IMG/VR virus record: IMGVR_UViG_3300037808_002131
Location: 1 to 64,000 of that record
DNA: 64,000 bases
Reading direction: 5' to 3' (one strand)
Origin: a virus
The position numbers and the translations under genes were made by a program. This document shows positions 31,928-40,421 of the stretch, piece by piece. Numbering within the stretch: position 1 is the stretch's first letter; every line of letters starts with the position of its first letter. The notes below the pieces were generated by a model. It made no database searches. It had not been told where the DNA came from and was given only the letters and a program-made list of their open reading frames with translations.

Positions 31928-34900
31928 TCAACCGCATCCAGAAAAGCCACAATCTAAACATCGAAGGCAGCCATCTTCACGGGCCATCTGGTGCGAGCCA
32001 CACGAGGGGCAGACATCCGCCTTCTTCTGGCTCTTTTTTCTTACATGCTTTTTTAACAGTCTAGCTAGGACATTATTTATATCAACGATATTACCGTCTT
32101 TAGACAACTGCTCAATTAAATATTCAATAGGCACCCCATGACGTAACGATGTAGATATCATTCTCGTAGTCCATGAAAGCTCTTCATTGTCAGCTGACTC
32201 AATAATATTTTCTACAAGCACATTATTGGTAACATCTAATAGATCGTAATGGCCCCGCTTTGCTCTGACCACTTTGCCCTCTGTATATTTTGAAGGTATT
32301 TTCCAATTATCATGAAGCCCCATAAAGATCTCATAAAGCTCATTGTAAAGCATTCCAACAAGAACAACCCACTTAACACCCTTCACCGTGGCGCGATGAA
32401 TTGCGCACATTAACTCTTTCGGCCTTTTAGGTGATTCGGACGGGATAATTGCTGTAGGACGGCCATCCTTACTTTTATCTTTATTCTGACTCTTATAAGT
32501 CTCATCACTTACAAGAACACCCGTTCTACAGCCATCTCTGTATACTGTAACCCCCTTACAGCCAGACTCATAACCAGTCATATACACATCGCTAACAACT
32601 TCTTTTGTTGTATTGTTAGGTAGGTTAGTTGTATTACTTATAGCGTGACTTACCCATCTTTGAGCGGCAGCCTGGCCTTTTACCTTGCTCACCCAATTAA
32701 TATCATTTGAGGTCGCTTTAAAGTAAGGTGAATCTTCAATTTCGGTTTTTCCAGTAATTTCCATCCATTGTTTAAATCTATGATGATACACCGTGTATTC
32801 CTTCCATTTATCCCCCATAGAATCAACAAAATCAACTGAGGCGTCAATATCACTAGGATTAATTTTTTTACGTCTTGTATATTTTACTAGGAATGCCGGC
32901 TCGATGCCTGATGTTGTTTGAGTCAAAATAGATACAGACCCACATGGCGCTGTTGTTGTTAATGCGATATTTCTACGGCCATACTTTTTAGCTAAGCTTC
33001 TTATCTCTGGATCTGCATTCCAAATTCTTTTGAGGTAATTACAATCAGATTTATCTTCTAATTTGTAATCAAATATTTCAAATGGGCCTCGCTCTTTGGC
33101 CAAAATACAGCTGGACTTGTGCGCAGCCAAAGCCATTGTTTTATATATTTTTTCAATAACTTTTATTGATTTATCAGATCCATAAGTATGACCTAATGCT
33201 GCCACCGCATCTCCAATAGCGGTAACGCCTAAGCCGGTTCTTCGGCCAGCAGAGCAAACTCTTAGAAATTCATTCCAAAGCTTTAATTCAATTTCTTTTA
33301 CTTCATTCGGTTCAGGATCCAGGGTGATTTTTTCAATGATCTTTTCAATGATTTCTATCTCTAAATCAACAAGATCATCCATCAATCGCTGAGCCTTCAT
33401 TGCATGCTCATAAAACAGATCAAAATCAAATGATGATTTATTTTCGAATGGCTTTTTTACATATGATAAAACGTTTAATAATAACAAGCGACAACTATCT
33501 GTACCCATCGGGATCTCGCCGCATCTGCGAGTTGTAACTGTATTTACAATAATAGATCTGGTTCTAGATTCTTTAATACAATAAACAGTATCTGGGGCAA
33601 TGCTTTTTCTGGATACTAGTTTGAGAAAAGTTTTTTTTGTGTAATTCCTTTTAACATTAGAGAGAAGTTGTTTTAACTTTTGATCTTTTTGTGGGTGATT
33701 GAATTTAATTAGCTTTCCGAAAGCCTTCCACCCACCACAAGTAGTTATAAGTTCATATTGATCTTTTACTTTATAATTAATATTTTTTATATTAGCAGTA
33801 TGACTCTTTCGTCTTAAATAAATTGAAGATGAAATGCCATTAGCATGCAGTAGTAGCTGAACATCTCTCAAAAGCCCCCTGTTTGACTGAGCAAGCCTAA
33901 TAGAGGCATTAGAACGAGATCCCGACTGCACACTGCCGTCAGCGTAATAAAGTCCAGAAAGATAAAACAATCCCTCTTTTTTTCTAGCATTATTTAATAC
34001 AAATTCTGGAACGGATAACTTTGTTTCTTTAGAAAAATTATACTTTTGCTCAAGAAGATGTTTCAAAAAAGTAGAGCTTATTCTTGTCTTATTACGCCTT
34101 TCATCTGTAGAGATATAACAAGAAGATAACTTGCGCTTATTCCATCCATTCGTCAATTGAACTGAGTTATTTTTAAACAAATTATTGGCAATATCATTTA
34201 TCAAATGAGTCATTTCATAGCGATGATCGCCCCATAAGTCTATATGAACTTTATTATCAGAAAATGTCCCATCACCAGCAATAAGGCCCATTAAAAATGA
34301 ACACATTTCATCATTCGTCATATCTGAACTCAAGCCATCTAAAATATCATGCTTTGGAGGTGTGGGCACAGATATTAGAATTTCATGACTTGGTGATAAA
34401 TCTTTAGCTTCTACCATTCCATCAGTCGTTGCTATATGATGATCTGGAGTACACTTTAGATTTTGACCATTACTAAGCTCTAATTCCAACAGCTCAGCAG
34501 ATTTCTGAGTTATAAACGCACCACCCTCATACTCGCTACAAGTCGTTCCTTTTTGATTAAAATCCATCTTCCAATTTGTAGGATCTTCATTTTTAGGATC
34601 ACCAACATACGAAATACGATTGTCTACAAGAGGAATGCCTTGACCTTTAATCTGAGAATCTTTAAATTTAACATAACCTGATTCGTCCAAAAATCTCTCA
34701 TCTCCATGGAAGCAAGGATTAGTTGCACGCTCAGCAAATGCAGGATCTTTGTGACGATAAAGATGAGGTATCGAGTTGTTTTTTATATTATCTTCAAATA
34801 GAAGGCCAGGCTCCGCCATACCATGCGCTGCATCTACGATCTTACTCCAAAGCTCTTTTGCACTCACCCAACGCTCGACTTGGGGAGATTTTTTATCATC

Positions 34901-35623
34901 TATAGGCCATCTTAACTGAACATCGTTTTCACTTTTAACGGCATTCATAAATTCATCAGATAAAAGAATAGAGATGTTGGCTCCAGTTACTTTTTTCAAA
35001 TCCTTCTTTATATCAATAAATTTTTCAATTTCAGGGTGATGACAGCTAATCACTAAAATTAGTGCCCCGCGTCTGCCTCCTTGAGCAACCTCTCGACAGG
35101 TATTGGAAAATCTTTCCATAAAAATTCCAATACCATCAGTTGTTCGAGCTGCATTGTTTGTAGGCACTCCCTTGGGTCGAATATTCGATATATTAACCCC
35201 CACGCCAGCACGACGCTTCATAAGTTGGGCTAACTCCTGATCTGTTTTCAGGATGCCGCCATAAGAATCATAAGTAGACTCTATAACAAAACAATTTCCA
35301 CTCGATTGCAGCTGAAAGGGATTGCCGACCGAACTCATCGGACTCCCTTGCGGCACAATATATCTAAAATTTTCAAGTAAAGAAAATATCTCATCTTCAC
35401 TCATAGGGTTTTCGTATTTACCCTCTACACGCGCAAACTCTTTAGCCAAACGTTTGTGCATATCAAAAGGAGTCAACTCATGATATGATCCTTGATTATC
35501 ACGAAGAGCATATTTATCAACAAAAACTTTTGCAGCAAGCTCATCTCCTTTAAAATAATCTAAAGATGCCTCGTACACTTCATTATAAGAAAAACTTTTA
35601 ACCATTTTTTTATTACTTTTCAA
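31928..35623 (-). CDS. nrdJ: adenosylcobalamin-dependent ribonucleotide reductase with intein
   Basis: Class II RNR reduces ribonucleotides to deoxyribonucleotides using B12. The 1231-residue product holds a 397-residue intein (304-700); joined exteins give 834 residues, normal for NrdJ. Seen: SSGNCFVIES near 108, NP|C at the thiyl-radical cysteine (split by the intein), then EIPMGTDSCRLLLLN, TTTAPCGSVSILTQTTSGIEP and the C-terminal zinc motif CPSCGSHQ...CLRCLDCGFSGCG. It would need host cobalamin. Its start overlaps the sigma factor's stop by 11 nt. No second RNR is visible in the window, so deoxynucleotide supply seems to depend on this gene and on what happens at the intein. Confidence 0.93.
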   Translation of the reverse strand: MKSNKKMVKSFSYNEVYEASLDYFKGDELAAKVFVDKYALRDNQGSYHELTPFDMHKRLAKEFARVEGKYENPMSEDEIFSLLENFRYIVPQGSPMSSVGNPFQLQSSGNCFVIESTYDSYGGILKTDQELAQLMKRRAGVGVNISNIRPKGVPTNNAARTTDGIGIFMERFSNTCREVAQGGRRGALILVISCHHPEIEKFIDIKKDLKKVTGANISILLSDEFMNAVKSENDVQLRWPIDDKKSPQVERWVSAKELWSKIVDAAHGMAEPGLLFEDNIKNNSIPHLYRHKDPAFAERATNPCFHGDERFLDESGYVKFKDSQIKGQGIPLVDNRISYVGDPKNEDPTNWKMDFNQKGTTCSEYEGGAFITQKSAELLELELSNGQNLKCTPDHHIATTDGMVEAKDLSPSHEILISVPTPPKHDILDGLSSDMTNDEMCSFLMGLIAGDGTFSDNKVHIDLWGDHRYEMTHLINDIANNLFKNNSVQLTNGWNKRKLSSCYISTDERRNKTRISSTFLKHLLEQKYNFSKETKLSVPEFVLNNARKKEGLFYLSGLYYADGSVQSGSRSNASIRLAQSNRGLLRDVQLLLHANGISSSIYLRRKSHTANIKNINYKVKDQYELITTCGGWKAFGKLIKFNHPQKDQKLKQLLSNVKRNYTKKTFLKLVSRKSIAPDTVYCIKESRTRSIIVNTVTTRRCGEIPMGTDSCRLLLLNVLSYVKKPFENKSSFDFDLFYEHAMKAQRLMDDLVDLEIEIIEKIIEKITLDPEPNEVKEIELKLWNEFLRVCSAGRRTGLGVTAIGDAVAALGHTYGSDKSIKVIEKIYKTMALAAHKSSCILAKERGPFEIFDYKLEDKSDCNYLKRIWNADPEIRSLAKKYGRRNIALTTTAPCGSVSILTQTTSGIEPAFLVKYTRRKKINPSDIDASVDFVDSMGDKWKEYTVYHHRFKQWMEITGKTEIEDSPYFKATSNDINWVSKVKGQAAAQRWVSHAISNTTNLPNNTTKEVVSDVYMTGYESGCKGVTVYRDGCRTGVLVSDETYKSQNKDKSKDGRPTAIIPSESPKRPKELMCAIHRATVKGVKWVVLVGMLYNELYEIFMGLHDNWKIPSKYTEGKVVRAKRGHYDLLDVTNNVLVENIIESADNEELSWTTRMISTSLRHGVPIEYLIEQLSKDGNIVDINNVLARLLKKHVRKKSQKKADVCPSCGSHQMAREDGCLRCLDCGFSGCG
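33524..34714 (-). other. intein with LAGLIDADG endonuclease, atypical C-terminus
   Basis: The insert begins CFHGDERFLDESG (block A, Cys1) and has block B CTPDHHIAT with the Thr and His of the family. Two LAGLIDADG motifs are visible: LMGLIAGDG (443-451 in NrdJ numbering) and LSGLYYADG (554-563). The C-terminal blocks F and G, VYCIKESRTRSIIV followed by NTVTTRR, are in register with the normal end but carry Arg where block-F His, penultimate His and terminal Asn should be. The host residue after the insert is Cys701. C-terminal cleavage as usually understood should therefore fail; see the finding. Confidence 0.9.
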
Positions 35624-36296
35624 AAGAACTATCCAAAGATAATATATACTCTTTTATTACTTCCTTAGACTCTTGAATTAACTTTACATACTGAGATCTT
35701 GAAATACTCAAGGCCGTGAGAACAAAACTTATAGTATTTGGCTTATGCCCATTAAAGCCATACGTCATATTTACTACTTTTTGATTTTTTTCAGGCAACG
35801 TATCAATTGCTTTTGATATTATTTCCGCCATTTGTTCTGACTCTACCCTTTCCAAAGCAGATAGAGAAGTTTCAATTATTGTCGGAATAACGTTTGTTTT
35901 GTAGGGCCTTACCTCTTTAGCCACTTTTAATGGGTAACGAATTGTTGAATGACAATTCGCAGATCTCGACACCCTAGTACTTATATATTTATCAGCCCAC
36001 CATCCAAAAATACCTTTTTCAGGATCGTAGGTTCTCAAAGCAAGAAGAAGGGCTTCCATACCATCCTGCTCTAAGTCTTCATGGTTCGAGAACTTTTTAT
36101 ATTTATTTGTCCTCACAGATACCAAATGCTTCAATTTTATAATACAATCATTTTGTATTGTCTTAATTTCTAGTATTTCATCAGGACACGTTGACTCTTT
36201 CAATCTTTCCGTAGCTTGAAGGTAGTCTGCGGCTATATCACTTACCTCTTGATTTCTCGCCTCACGGCTTTTTTTTGTAGATTTCTTGCCCATCAT
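35613..36296 (-). CDS. phage sigma factor (sigma-70/gp55-like)
   Basis: A 227-residue sigma factor. Region 2 is visible as HEDLEQDGMEALLLALRTYDPEKGIFGWWADKYISTR (read in parts; -10 binding helix), then STIRYPLKVAKEV (linker) and a region-4-like helix-turn-helix NTISFVLTALSISRSQYVKLI. It lacks sigma region 1. It should redirect host RNA polymerase to phage promoters, as gp55 does for late genes. The promoter sequence it reads is not identified. It sits directly upstream of nrdJ, whose start overlaps its stop by 11 nt. Confidence 0.8.
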   Translation of the reverse strand: MMGKKSTKKSREARNQEVSDIAADYLQATERLKESTCPDEILEIKTIQNDCIIKLKHLVSVRTNKYKKFSNHEDLEQDGMEALLLALRTYDPEKGIFGWWADKYISTRVSRSANCHSTIRYPLKVAKEVRPYKTNVIPTIIETSLSALERVESEQMAEIISKAIDTLPEKNQKVVNMTYGFNGHKPNTISFVLTALSISRSQYVKLIQESKEVIKEYILSLDSSFEK

Positions 36297-36310
36297 GGCC
36301 TTTGCACTTG

Positions 36311-36475
36311 TTAATCTATAATATCATTATCACCAAGATCTAATGAGTTGCCCTCTAATTCATCGATAAAAGACTCAATAGTAAATTTTATAATTTCAAT
36401 ATTATCGATCTCAAGTAATACCTTTAATATTTTTATAAATCTCTCTTTGGAGACTTTTTTATATTTTTTTCCCAT
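36311..36475 (-). CDS. small acidic protein, 54 aa
   Basis: A 54-residue protein starting MGKKYKKVSKERFIKI and ending in acidic residues (GNSLDLGDNDIID). It fills the gap between the zinc-ribbon gene and the sigma factor gene. Composition and packing fit a real gene; function unknown. Confidence 0.5.
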   Translation of the reverse strand: MGKKYKKVSKERFIKILKVLLEIDNIEIIKFTIESFIDELEGNSLDLGDNDIID

Positions 36476-36482
36476 AAATCAC

Positions 36483-36803
36483 TTAAATATTCTTTAAGTC
36501 ATCCGCAAGCTTCTTCTGCTCTATTTTATTATTATGATACTTATCCTCACCAACAAAATTAGCCGCAAGATTCTCATCCCTTGCAGCAGCGCGCTTAAAC
36601 TTCTTAGCATCCGTTTTTGCCTTCGCTATTGTTTCATGATGACCTAACGTCACAATATGCCTGCCAGAACCGCCAGATACGAGTCGCTTTACTGTTCCAG
36701 AGGCATTGCATTTTGGACAAACGGTAGGAGGACTCGCCTTTATACTATAAAAGGCGTCCCATTCATGATCACAATTAGTACATATATGTTCGTAAGTAGG
36801 CAT
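36483..36803 (-). CDS. FmdB-type zinc-ribbon protein, 106 aa
   Basis: A zinc-ribbon protein of the FmdB family: MPTYEHICTNCDHEWDA and VCPKCNASGTVKRLVSGG give CxxC...CxxC. Beyond residue 50 a charged helical tail (KAKTDAKKFKRAAARDENL) follows. It is a longer relative of the 58-residue protein at 12538-12714. The family function is uncertain. Confidence 0.8.
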   Translation of the reverse strand: MPTYEHICTNCDHEWDAFYSIKASPPTVCPKCNASGTVKRLVSGGSGRHIVTLGHHETIAKAKTDAKKFKRAAARDENLAANFVGEDKYHNNKIEQKKLADDLKNI

Positions 36804-36809
36804 AATTTA

Positions 36810-36995
36810 TCACTTTTTTAAAACTAAACGCTTTTCAATTATTCGCAGCTCAATATCTTCAGTCCAATCATTTTTGATTCTTTTTTTAAATCTTTCATTT
36901 ACAATTCTAAAAACTAAAAAAACATCATCCTGATCAAGAGAATGCTCGACGCGAACTGCTACAGCGACGGTATCATCTTGATAATTTTTACTCAT
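36810..36995 (-). CDS. small protein of unknown function, 61 aa
   Basis: Strand-helix composition (MSKNYQDDTVAVAVRVEH to LRIIEKRLVLKK). Not recognised. It lies between the helicase and the zinc-ribbon gene. Confidence 0.5.
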   Translation of the reverse strand: MSKNYQDDTVAVAVRVEHSLDQDDVFLVFRIVNERFKKRIKNDWTEDIELRIIEKRLVLKK

Positions 36996-37014
36996 TTCAG
37001 CACTCTCGACTCAT

Positions 37015-38466
37015 TTAACTCTCATGCCAACCTATTTTTTTCAAATAATCAGAAATGTCTATTGCACCATTGTCACCAGCCGGGCCATTTTCAAAGTTTT
37101 CAGGCCGGTACGGCTCTTCCATTTCTGATATGGAGGCATTTTTAAAATTCTTTTTTAATACATGCCGCCCCAATTCTCCGTCTCGATTTTTAATAATATG
37201 ATAAGTCAAATCTGAATATCTATACTCGTTCTTTCGAGTTTCTATTTGAATGCCTATATTTGCATGGTGCATTATCAATGAGGAGCGGCCAATTCTGTGT
37301 AGGCCAATCAAATCCGATGAGTCTTTTTTGCCCTTGTTTTGAGGTCGATTCAATTGAACTGCTGTCAATGTAGCTATGTTGTGAACCCTTCCAAACTCAT
37401 GCACCTTGCCTGCGATATAACCTAACTTAAGCCAATCGTCTCCAGAGAACTCACGATCTTCTAAAAGGCCTAAATAATCAACAACTACAAAGTCAGGCTG
37501 AAAGCTATCACAAGCCTCCTGATACCTACGCTCAATCTCCTCTACAGAAGCGCCTCGGGGCACATCAATAATCTGAAACTCATAGGGATATCTATCAATA
37601 AATCTTACAGCCTGAGAAAGAGAGTCTGCCTGAAGCTGATTCAACTTACAATCTCTTAGTCCGTAAATTGGAACATCCGCCAGTCTAGACATCGTTCTTC
37701 TTGCGCAGGCCTCATACGGCATTTCTAATGAAAAGTATAAACAATTATATCCCTTTCCAAAATTTTCCGAATCAGTATATATTGTGTTCTGCTGCATCCA
37801 CATTTGAATTGCCATGTTATTGAGAAACATACTTTTACCGCCCCCGGTTTCAGCGGCTACTATAACCATTTCTCCAGGGCAAATTCCATTTTTTATATAG
37901 TCTAAAAAAGAATAGCCGGTCAGGATTCCTCTGCCCTTTTCCTCCTCACTTGCTTTTTGAAAATATTCAAGTTTAAACCGAGGCATATAAGCCTTCAAGG
38001 TCTCTTGCTTGAATACCTTCTTCTTCCCTTTCCTAATCTCTTTTAAGTTGACAATTTCTGACTGTAAACTTTTAATAATTTTATCGTGATTTAAAGAAGC
38101 ATCACTAAGATTTGTATTAGATAAAGAATTTCTTAGATTGTTTATTACTCTATTGCTATATTTGTTCTTTAACTGATCTAAGTAAAATCCAAAATCAGAA
38201 TCACTATAATCAACAGAATCTAAAACACTCCAGACATTCAAAAAGTTATCAACTATATCTTGTCGCTCTTTAAATCTTGATTCTAGAACCTTGCGAGAGG
38301 GAACTTCCTTATAAGCTTTTGCAAAGCTTAATATTGACTTTGCGAACAAATAATATTCTTTAGAGAACAAGTTCTCATTGTAAGCGTCTAAGAAGTCAAG
38401 CGCGCGACGTTTATTTGTGGTAAGCGCTTTTAAAACTTGTAACTCACATTGGTCTGACTCAAGCAA
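37015..38466 (-). CDS. replicative DNA helicase, DnaB-like
   Basis: The 483-residue hexameric helicase that unwinds the fork. The RecA-like C-terminal part starts near residue 205 with Walker A AAETGGGKSMF, continues through YFSLEMP, and has Walker B FVVVDYLGLLED near 325. RTRKN-type downstream residues (GIQIETRKNEYRYSD) resemble DnaB motif H4. The N-terminal 200 residues are helical and should contact primase or the loader. It follows the loader gene by 1 nt, as in phage and plasmid helicase-loader pairs. Confidence 0.85.
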   Translation of the reverse strand: MLESDQCELQVLKALTTNKRRALDFLDAYNENLFSKEYYLFAKSILSFAKAYKEVPSRKVLESRFKERQDIVDNFLNVWSVLDSVDYSDSDFGFYLDQLKNKYSNRVINNLRNSLSNTNLSDASLNHDKIIKSLQSEIVNLKEIRKGKKKVFKQETLKAYMPRFKLEYFQKASEEEKGRGILTGYSFLDYIKNGICPGEMVIVAAETGGGKSMFLNNMAIQMWMQQNTIYTDSENFGKGYNCLYFSLEMPYEACARRTMSRLADVPIYGLRDCKLNQLQADSLSQAVRFIDRYPYEFQIIDVPRGASVEEIERRYQEACDSFQPDFVVVDYLGLLEDREFSGDDWLKLGYIAGKVHEFGRVHNIATLTAVQLNRPQNKGKKDSSDLIGLHRIGRSSLIMHHANIGIQIETRKNEYRYSDLTYHIIKNRDGELGRHVLKKNFKNASISEMEEPYRPENFENGPAGDNGAIDISDYLKKIGWHES

Positions 38467-38467
38467 C

Positions 38468-39199
38468 TTAACGACCCTCTTTTCTAAAGTCTTTTCCTAG
38501 CACTGGAATCATACTTACGTAATTCATCAAGCTAGATAAGCTTAGCCCTATAGAGCCCTCAAAAGAGCCGGCTATATTTGGAGAATTTGTACACATAAAG
38601 ATCGGTAATTTATTTTGAGCCCTACACCTAAAAACGTCTTCCATGATTCTACCAAAAAGATCAGACGACGAAGCTGTCGGCATAAAGCGCGGATCAAACT
38701 CATCTATTACTAGAAAATCAACCATTAATAACTCATTACGAGCAGACATTTTATTCGAAGAATCATTGTAAATAAGATGGTTAACAATATCATTTACAGT
38801 TACATAAAGTGAAGAGAAGCCCCTCTCAACAGCTCTCTTTAAAATATTCGTGCAGGCAAATGTCTTACCAACCCCATGCGGCCCAGCAAAGCAAACGCAA
38901 ACGCCGTCAGAATAAGCTTTATCGAAATCACTAGTAACTTTATTATAATAATTTAATAAAGTTGGATCTCCTTTAAAATCACGGCTCATTTCTAGCTTCC
39001 AATATGACAATGGAATATTGCTTTGTGCATATCTGGACAAAGCAGTATTAATTATCATGCACTTTTCACATGCCGAATCTAAAGATGCTGAATTTGATTT
39101 GCAGCTGTCACATTCCTTTAAAGTCGCAGACAGCTCATGAATCACTTTTCTTTGCGGGATCGTTACGAGAACTCCACTTTGAAAAACTTGGGTAGCCAT
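38468..39199 (-). CDS. helicase loader, DnaC-like AAA+ ATPase
   Basis: A 243-residue AAA+ protein. A zinc-finger-like N-terminal segment CDSCKSNSASLDSACEKC (about 28-45) precedes the ATPase core: Walker A FAGPHGVGKTFAC, Walker B FLVIDEFDPRFM, and sensor-type IFMCTNSP. DnaC/IstB-type loaders place DnaB on DNA, and the next gene is a DnaB-like helicase. I prefer ATG39199 (MATQVFQSG) to the in-frame ATG39223; either overlaps the upstream gene by 65-89 nt. Confidence 0.75.
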   Translation of the reverse strand: MATQVFQSGVLVTIPQRKVIHELSATLKECDSCKSNSASLDSACEKCMIINTALSRYAQSNIPLSYWKLEMSRDFKGDPTLLNYYNKVTSDFDKAYSDGVCVCFAGPHGVGKTFACTNILKRAVERGFSSLYVTVNDIVNHLIYNDSSNKMSARNELLMVDFLVIDEFDPRFMPTASSSDLFGRIMEDVFRCRAQNKLPIFMCTNSPNIAGSFEGSIGLSLSSLMNYVSMIPVLGKDFRKEGR

Positions 39200-39569
39200 A
39201 ATTTGCTTGATTTGGTGCGGCATGCATATGCCGCTTTAGATCGTTTATAATATTTTGTTTTCTAGACAATAAAAGATCTTCAAATTTATCTTTATTTTCA
39301 CTCAATTCTTGAAAATCATTAATAGACTGCTTTTCTACATATTCTCTTTCCTGCACTCTATCTTCATCTATAGGTTCAGAACAAACGCTAGCAATCGAAG
39401 AAAATACGTTTGTCATTATTATATTTTCATGACAATTATTTATAATAAGAACATTGTCGCTATTCAAAGATTTTAATATTGATTTGCCATCAGACCATTC
39501 GACCACAATACCTTCAGCAGAAAGGCCGTTTTTCAAGAAAATTTTAACTTTTTTTCCAATCAATTTCAT
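39135..39569 (-). CDS. Sm-like-domain protein, 144 aa
   Basis: Residues about 1-50 (KKVKIFLKNGLSAEGIVVEW, DGKSILKSLNSDNVLIINN, ENIIM) have the strand pattern of Sm/Hfq-like folds that bind RNA, but no exact Hfq motif is seen. The rest is charged and helical. It overlaps the loader gene by at least 65 nt in another frame. Function unknown. Confidence 0.45.
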   Translation of the reverse strand: MKLIGKKVKIFLKNGLSAEGIVVEWSDGKSILKSLNSDNVLIINNCHENIIMTNVFSSIASVCSEPIDEDRVQEREYVEKQSINDFQELSENKDKFEDLLLSRKQNIINDLKRHMHAAPNQANYGYPSFSKWSSRNDPAKKSDS

Positions 39570-39829
39570 TAGAATCCAGACCTACACTTGTAACACAAAT
39601 AAGTTCCATCTTTTTGATTTGGCTTAGTTATGTAAGAGTTAAAAAAATTGCATTTCACGCAATGCATGCCACCATTATATTTTTTTTCAACAACCTCATC
39701 ATCTACATAATCTGAAAAGTCATCTATAAAATGGTACTCTTCTCCAGACTCATCTACATACCCCGGATAAACACAGGGGTAACAAAAGCCAGGATCAGAG
39801 TCAGATGGAGGCGGGGCACTATCACTCAT
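39569..39829 (-). CDS. small zinc-ribbon protein, 86 aa
   Basis: An acidic N-terminal half (SDSAPPPSDSDPGFC; DDFSDYVDDEVVEKK) is followed by a zinc ribbon (CVKCNFFNSY to LCYKCRSGF). The ribbon resembles that at the end of the 133-residue protein at 16122-16523. The start overlaps the neighbour's stop by 1 nt. Function unknown; nucleic-acid binding is likely from the ribbon. Confidence 0.65.
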   Translation of the reverse strand: MSDSAPPPSDSDPGFCYPCVYPGYVDESGEEYHFIDDFSDYVDDEVVEKKYNGGMHCVKCNFFNSYITKPNQKDGTYLCYKCRSGF

Positions 39830-39831
39830 GA

Positions 39832-40416
39832 CTATACAATTGTCTTTAAAACATCGTCCTCAAAGCCTATTGCATGCAATTGATCAAAGAGCTGCTTATA
39901 CTGACCAAGAGCCGAAGGCCCAGAGTAACTCAATGCCTGCTTGGCAAACGCTAAGTCACCATAAGTTCTAACAGGCAATCCCAAATTAGATACAATTAGT
40001 TGATAGTCCGGCGGAAGCTCTGTCGCCTTTGATATTTTTTGCATCTCCGCTCGGTATGCAAAAAACTCATTAGCCAAACCATTTTGTAAAAAGAAAGATA
40101 ATTTCCTAATTTTTATATTTTTTGGAATAAGCTTAAAATCATACACCCAATCAATATATTCTTTAATTGTGCGTGGGTTTGAAGTATTTAACATCCAATA
40201 AATTCTTTTAACTAAAACAATTTCAGTACATTTAGATGGCGGCCCTTGAAAGGAATAACAAAAATTACGGTTATAGGCCTCTTCAAATCTTTTAACAATA
40301 TAAGCCAACATATGAACCTCCTTCCATTGAGAGGTTCTTAAAACTTCAATATCTTTAAACTTTAAAAAGAATTTTTGCCAAGGTTTAGATAAAGTCGTTG
40401 CCGTCATGTCTGTCAC
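39832..40416 (-). CDS. protein of unknown function, 194 aa
   Basis: Helical and soluble (LSKPWQKFFLKFKDIEVLR; RTIKEYIDWVYDFKLIP). It lies between the UvsW-like helicase and the zinc-ribbon gene in the replication block, so a role in DNA replication or recombination is possible. No motif recognised. Confidence 0.55.
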   Translation of the reverse strand: MTDMTATTLSKPWQKFFLKFKDIEVLRTSQWKEVHMLAYIVKRFEEAYNRNFCYSFQGPPSKCTEIVLVKRIYWMLNTSNPRTIKEYIDWVYDFKLIPKNIKIRKLSFFLQNGLANEFFAYRAEMQKISKATELPPDYQLIVSNLGLPVRTYGDLAFAKQALSYSGPSALGQYKQLFDQLHAIGFEDDVLKTIV

Positions 40417-40421
40417 CGCAC

